DNA of 64,000 nt from Flaviramulus sp. (lineage in GTDB: Bacteria > Bacteroidota > Bacteroidia > Flavobacteriales > Flavobacteriaceae). The stretch lies in contig JANQTJ010000020.1 of assembly GCA_030731745.1 (NCBI GenBank), positions 38,132 to 102,131 of the forward strand. Reading direction: 5' to 3'. Position numbers and translations under genes: made by a program. Below the pieces are notes generated by a model. The model saw only the letters and a list, made by a program, of their open reading frames with translations, was not told the origin of the DNA and did no database searches. Shown here piece after piece: positions 63,544 to 64,000 of the stretch (its first letter is position 1; every line of letters begins with the position of its first letter).

Positions 63544-63999
63544 TTAAGCTTTTCCGCCATTTAATTCGTCTTGCCATTTTTTTAACTCATCCCACTTACC
63601 TTCAGCAGCTAATTTAGCTTGTGCTGGCCAAGTATCAGCAACGTGATTACCACGAACATCTGAGATGATTTCTGAAATTTTTGCAGCATCTGTTTTTGCT
63701 AATTCAGCAAAGGTTGAAATTCCTGCAGCTATTAAAGTTTCAGCTATTTTTGGTCCAATACCTTCAACTTTTTTTAAATCATCAGCTTTGTCTGTTGATT
63801 TTTTTGCTGTTGGTTTTGCTTTCACTTTTGGCGCTGCAACTTCTGCTTTCTTTTCTGATTTAGCTGGAGCCGCTTTTTTTGCTCCTGAGGCAGCAATACT
63901 TTCAATAATAATTTCAGTTAAAGATTGACGGTGTCCGTTTTTCTTACGGTAACCTTTACGTCTTTTCTTTTTGAAAACTATAACTTTATCACCTTTAAG
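63544..63999 (-). CDS. rplU: Ribosomal protein L21 with HhH extension, 5' end missing
   Basis: The frame is open to the window edge. Its first visible residues ([20 protein letters not shown]) and [10 protein letters not shown] are the C-terminal part of L21. They are followed by an alanine/lysine-rich linker and a domain of about 80 residues with [17 protein letters not shown], a helix-hairpin-helix motif. The internal GTG at 63825 is not a real start. The extension is typical of flavobacterial L21 but absent from most bacteria. Confidence 0.95.
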   Translation of the reverse strand, partial: LKGDKVIVFKKKRRKGYRKKNGHRQSLTEIIIESIAASGAKKAAPAKSEKKAEVAAPKVKAKPTAKKSTDKADDLKKVEGIGPKIAETLIAAGISTFAELAKTDAAKISEIISDVRGNHVADTWPAQAKLAAEGKWDELKKWQDELNGGKA

Positions 64000-64000
64000 G

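Noticed and set aside
63665..63928. Alanine-rich 87-residue frame on the plus strand
   Set aside because: It is the antisense shadow of the Ala/Lys-rich linker of L21.
1..64000. CRISPR array, prophage, transposase or rRNA/tRNA genes
   Set aside because: No spaced identical repeats, no phage or transposase proteins and no conserved rRNA or tRNA segments were found on reading both strands.

Overview
The window is a 64 kb stretch of an AT-rich chromosome that looks like a marine-type Flavobacteriaceae (Bacteroidota). The reasons are: type IX secretion (T9SS) sorting domains, SusC-like and other TonB-dependent receptors, Bacteroidota-only families (DUF4296, DUF4271, DUF3098, DUF3127, DUF4301, DUF6370), promoters with the TAnnTTTG -7 box, and almost no Shine-Dalgarno sequences. 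No rRNA, tRNA, CRISPR array, prophage or insertion sequence was found. Gene density is very high and no gap exceeds 300 bases. The largest is 51645-51905, which holds a TPP riboswitch. No gap left out of the feature list shows anything beyond short AT-rich leader sequence.

Layout. 1-5600: end of a MurG-like glycosyltransferase, a PhoR/PhoB-like two-component pair, a tiny secreted protein that is only signal peptide plus T9SS tail behind a near-perfect sigma-54 site, a LuxE-like acyl transferase, and tyrS. 5660-13000: NAD-dependent epimerase, DUF4296 lipoprotein, dihydroorotase, DPM1-like glycosyltransferase, DUF4271, hemD, pckA, DUF423. 13026-20517: saccharopine dehydrogenase family protein, Lrp regulator, a beta-barrel protein, glyS, ComF, an Ig-like lipoprotein, omega-amidase. 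20596-31876: serine hydrolase, methionine-type aminotransferase, LytS/LytTR pair with a candidate binding site in front of a thioredoxin/TPR gene, membrane-anchored MutS-like ATPase, zinc peptidase, SemiSWEET, leuS with an enlarged domain. 32002-39888: patatin, DMT transporter, then the ftsX-DUF3098-uppP-truB cell-envelope cluster, apparently interrupted by a divergent glycerate kinase/GntP pair, and a TonB-like protein. 39971-49460: PQQ-type sugar dehydrogenase fused to a second propeller and a T9SS tail, tag, two small envelope genes, aat, DUF3127, flavin reductase, a histidine kinase, HIT, greA.

49509-56622 is the most coherent accessory unit. It has a TonB-dependent receptor behind a TPP riboswitch, and just upstream on the same strand arfB, a NadR-like kinase fused to DUF4301, a PnuC/PnuT-type permease and a YkoF-like thiamine-binding protein. 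Together they read as a thiamine uptake-and-trapping system. Upstream of these are a GGGP synthase and a phosphopantetheinyl transferase.

56755-64000: ahcY followed by two unrelated repeat elements, a hypothetical gene, DUF1569, a phytase plus TonB-dependent receptor cassette bracketed by near-identical terminators, rpmA, and the truncated end of rplU with a helix-hairpin-helix extension. The second repeat after ahcY is a structured dispersed element that has a decayed relative at 14398-14485. Its hairpins are kept in both copies although the stem sequences differ, so it is the best candidate for an undescribed element.
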